Below are positions 15,052 to 15,057 of a stretch of DNA of 15,057 nucleotides, one piece after another. The notes under the pieces are model-generated. The model made no database searches and was not told the origin of the DNA. It was given only the letters and a program-made list of their open reading frames with translations. Source of the stretch: Dehalococcoidia bacterium (GTDB lineage: Bacteria > Chloroflexota > Dehalococcoidia > GIF9 > AB-539-J10). The stretch lies in NCBI GenBank assembly GCA_023128875.1, contig JAGMDB010000026.1:1-15057 (forward strand), in the 5' to 3' direction. The position numbers and the translations under genes were made by a program. The number at the start of each line of letters is the position of its first letter. The first letter of the stretch is position 1.

Positions 15052-15057
15052 GGTGAT
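15050..15057 (+). promoter_or_regulatory. Probable ribosome binding site of the next gene
   Basis: The last bases, GAGGTGAT, match the complement of the 16S 3' end almost fully and overlap the rplR stop codon. In this gene order the next gene is expected to be rpsE (uS5), which is outside the window. The assignment is inferred from gene order only. Confidence 0.5.

Noticed and set aside
1-15057. CRISPR array, tRNA or rRNA genes, insertion sequences, phage or defence genes
   Set aside because: I saw no spaced direct repeats, cloverleaf-like sequences, transposase motifs or terminal repeats; the window is core housekeeping DNA.

Overview
This window is a chromosomal segment of a free-living bacterium. 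The S10-type ribosomal gene order, a zinc-type uS14, a uL24 with a four-cysteine ribbon, the order rpsL-rpsG-fusA-rpsJ without tuf, and the aminotransferase-serA-DUF1015 neighbourhood together suggest Chloroflexota, possibly Dehalococcoidia. That assignment is an inference from remembered families, not a phylogeny.

Region 1 (1-3107) is serine biosynthesis. The 3' end of a class V PLP aminotransferase runs into serA (D-3-phosphoglycerate dehydrogenase) after a 14-nt gap. A DUF1015 gene on the minus strand converges on serA, and the two stop codons touch. Region 2 (3108-3398) is non-coding. It holds an inverted repeat of unknown role and a good intrinsic terminator for the leftward rpsU-yqeY unit. 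Region 3 (3399-4278) contains yqeY and rpsU on the minus strand, then a divergent promoter region. In that region an inverted repeat supplies two back-to-back -35 boxes, one for rpsU and one for the long ribosomal operon.

Region 4 (4279-15057) is one uninterrupted plus-strand superoperon: rpsL, rpsG, fusA, rpsJ, rplC, rplD, rplW, a 31-residue small ORF, rplB, rpsS, rplV, rpsC, rplP, rpmC, rpsQ, rplN, rplX, rplE, rpsN, rpsH, rplF, rplR. The last six bases probably carry the ribosome binding site of the next gene. Genes overlap or nearly touch, and many start with GTG or TTG, so translation is probably coupled along the transcript.

The most notable item is the small ORF at 9190-9285 between rplW and rplB. 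It starts with TTG behind a strong ribosome binding site and ends two bases before the rplB ATG. It encodes a very basic peptide that closely resembles the mycobacterial small-subunit protein bS22 and the AURKAIP1/COX24 (mS38) domain. It is short enough to be missed by ordinary gene callers.
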